Shown here: positions 17,600 through 18,657 of the stretch, piece by piece
Numbering within the stretch: position 1 is the stretch's first letter
Layout of the letters: every line of letters starts with the position of its first letter
Source: Trichomonas tenax
Taxonomy: Eukaryota; Parabasalia; Trichomonadida; Trichomonadidae
Reading direction: 5' to 3'
Length of the DNA stretch: 18,657 bases
NCBI GenBank assembly: GCA_023091735.1
Contig: JALKBU010000999.1
Span: 1-18,657 of the forward strand
Position numbers and translations under genes: made by a program
The notes under the pieces: model-generated
Databases searched by the model: none
What the model saw: the letters and a program-made list of their open reading frames with translations, nothing else
Told to the model about the DNA's origin: nothing

Positions 17600-17610
17600 A
17601 AAAAGTGACA
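17600..17610 (-). promoter_or_regulatory. Initiator of the NOT-box gene
   Basis: The minus strand reads TGTCACTTTTT, a full match to TCA(+1)Y(T/A). The start A is predicted at 17606, giving a 14-nt leader to the ATG at 17592. Confidence 0.7.
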
Positions 17611-17701
17611 TATCAATTAACATCTTTATCTCACATCTATATTCATCACCGTATTTGTTTCACTTTTTATCGTATAAACATATCGAAATCCCACCTTCGA
17701 A

Positions 17702-17752
17702 AATTTCTACTTTACATGACAAAAATCCTCTCAATTTCTACTTTACACGGCG
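17702..17752 (-). promoter_or_regulatory. Direct repeat with TGTCATGTAAA motif
   Basis: AATTTCTACTTTACA occurs twice exactly (17702-17716 and 17733-17747), offset by 31 bp. Each copy runs into a minus-strand variant of the window motif: TTTACATGACA (17711-17721) and TTTACACGGCG (17742-17752). They lie about 120 and 150 bp above the NOT-box ATG, sense-oriented for that gene. Confidence 0.5.
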
Positions 17753-18072
17753 ATTTTTGTTCCATTTATTCAACACATGACCATAGCATCAGAGTAGTTA
17801 AATATGGGTACAACCGCAAAAAATAATACACCATTTCTCAAACAATAGATTTTTGGATCAAAATGATTTGCTCACTGTATGATGATATCTTGAACATTGA
17901 TAATTTATTTATACTTATTTAGAAGAGTAGATGAAGGGATGGATGAAGTAATAAGTCAGAGGAGAATTCGAAATTATGAGTCATTCCATTGCAAAGGAAA
18001 TACATATTGATTTGTTTGTCAGCGCCTTTGCAAATAGCAATATAAACCAAGTAGTGGTTGGTGAAAATTTCG

Positions 18073-18465
18073 TCAATGAAAATGTTTTTGTAAGTATTCC
18101 TCTTCAGGATATCTTTTTAGGGGGATAGTTGCATATTGAGAGAAAATTCTTTTCTGGACATTCAAAGTTTTAACAAGCTCATTCTTGCTAATTGTATAGT
18201 AATGAAAAAAGCATTTTTTAAATGCTTTAACATATATCAAGTATTCCTCTTCAATTGTTGGATTTCCAAAATTTGTTGAGGCCTTTTCATTATCAATATA
18301 ACAATTCCTTGAAGTAATGCTTGATGTGCTGTCATAGACATAGAATAAAACACCTTTCCTATCTGAGTTATTTACTAAATTACTATCAGCGATTTGCAAA
18401 ACAGAATGCGCAAAACTATACCTGACGTGGATACATTATTGCGAGTCTAGGACAAAAGTGAACAT
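18073..18465 (-). pseudogene. Broken repeat-family (beta-helix-like) gene
   Basis: ATG at 18463-18465 opens a frame of nine codons, then TAA at 18436-18438. The same frame continues open for 120 codons to TGA at 18073-18075 and contains no Met. The continuation has a pattern reminiscent of short beta-helix repeats of trichomonad surface-protein families: RYSFAHSVLQIADSNLVNNS and a later SRNCYIDNEKAS. That family assignment comes from general resemblance and memory and is uncertain. The promoter looks intact (TGTCACTTTTTG right before the ATG), so the break is probably recent. The C-terminal half is Lys/Phe/Tyr-rich and less clear. The fragment is far shorter than typical surface proteins, so the 3' part of the gene is probably missing. 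Confidence 0.6.
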
Positions 18466-18466
18466 C

Positions 18467-18477
18467 AAAAAGTGACA
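18467..18477 (-). promoter_or_regulatory. Initiator of the broken repeat-family gene
   Basis: The minus strand reads TGTCACTTTTT, identical over 11 bases to the NOT-box gene initiator. The start A is predicted at 18473, 8 nt before the ATG at 18465. Confidence 0.6.
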
Positions 18478-18528
18478 GAGAATCTTAAAGTCACTTTTCA
18501 TGAATAAACTGTCATCTTTTTGAGCGGG

Positions 18529-18657
18529 CTAATTGTCACCTTTATAAAAAGTGTTATAAATATCTTTGTAGTCTAAACAATACTGACATTTATAGATTGA
18601 AACTCCACGCTGAGTATGAAGACCATAAACGTAGTTCATTGCAAGTTTTTGTTGCAC
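18529..18657 (-). CDS. Partial ORF at the window edge
   Basis: An open frame enters from beyond 18657 and ends at TAG 18529-18531, with 42 codons visible. The translation includes YVYGLHTQRGVSIYKCQYC, with one CxxC pair that could be half of a zinc site. It is too short to identify. UAAA is not seen immediately after the stop, and initiator-like words surround the stop, so this may be chance or a decayed 3' end. Confidence 0.2.
   Translation of the reverse strand: MQQKLAMNYVYGLHTQRGVSIYKCQYCLDYKDIYNTFYKGDN

Larger units (their letters stand above)
17593..18072. other. Intergenic region, 480 bp
   Basis: It contains the NOT-box promoter (17600-17755). Beyond that, 17760-18072 has no gene I can support. 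A 50-codon plus-strand frame at 17976-18128 overlaps the repeat-family pseudogene antisense and lacks an initiator. Confidence 0.5.

Noticed and set aside
17593..17616. N-terminal extension of the NOT-box protein from TTG 17616
   Set aside because: It starts at TTG and reads through the full TCACTTTT initiator, and ATG 17592 is available.
17976..18128. 50-codon plus-strand ORF
   Set aside because: Antisense to the end of the repeat-family pseudogene, no initiator, no recognisable motif.
1..18657. tRNA, rRNA, CRISPR or transposon termini
   Set aside because: No cloverleaf, rRNA core sequence, regular spacer array or long terminal inverted repeats were recognised by eye. A covariance-model scan was not possible.

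Overview
The window is most consistent with nuclear DNA of a trichomonad protist (Trichomonas vaginalis or a close relative). The reasons are compact AT-rich intergenic DNA, apparently intronless genes, CACTTTT initiator-like motifs 8-38 nt before most start codons, UAAA at or just after every stop codon, ankyrin/DUF3447-type proteins, and broken copies of multicopy gene families. I see no bacterial, phage or viral gene, no CRISPR array and no rRNA or tRNA. The species is inferred; no database was searched.

Layout. 1-279 is non-coding and carries two minus-strand copies of a TGACATGTAAA motif. 280-693 (-) is a short unrecognised ORF that may be a gene remnant. 1146-2465 (-) is an intact ankyrin-repeat protein. 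It is divergent from a large karyopherin-beta (importin-like) gene at 2711-5602 (+), and the gap between them holds a strikingly regular array of TGACATGTAAA-like motifs. The importin gene has no AUG: it opens with ATTGACT where ATGACT would be expected. It converges, with 55 bp between stops, on a head-plus-coiled-coil protein (5658-8114, -) that resembles animal CIP2A, with p115/Uso1 as the alternative. 8468-9850 (-) is a shattered DUF3447/ankyrin pseudogene.

9989-12964 (-) encodes a CPSF-A/DDB1-family beta-propeller protein. A 694-bp divergent intergenic region separates it from 13659-14540 (+), an unrecognised charged helical protein. 14978-16777 (+) is a second, longer ankyrin protein with a 12-proline C-terminal tail and GC-richer codons. 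17017-17592 (-) is a compact CCR4-NOT subunit with a NOT2/3/5 box. 18073-18465 (-) is a surface-type repeat-family gene with its promoter intact but a TAA at codon 10. A partial ORF runs off the right edge.

Functionally these are mostly separate housekeeping genes (nuclear transport, mRNA deadenylation, a DDB1-like scaffold) interleaved with ankyrin genes and family debris. The unifying signal is regulatory: the CACTTTT element at the starts, and the TGACATGTAAA family that occurs only in intergenic DNA. Several starts given here (2465, 8114, 17592) are revised from the longest open frames, which begin at GTG, TTG or at an ATG lying upstream of the initiator.
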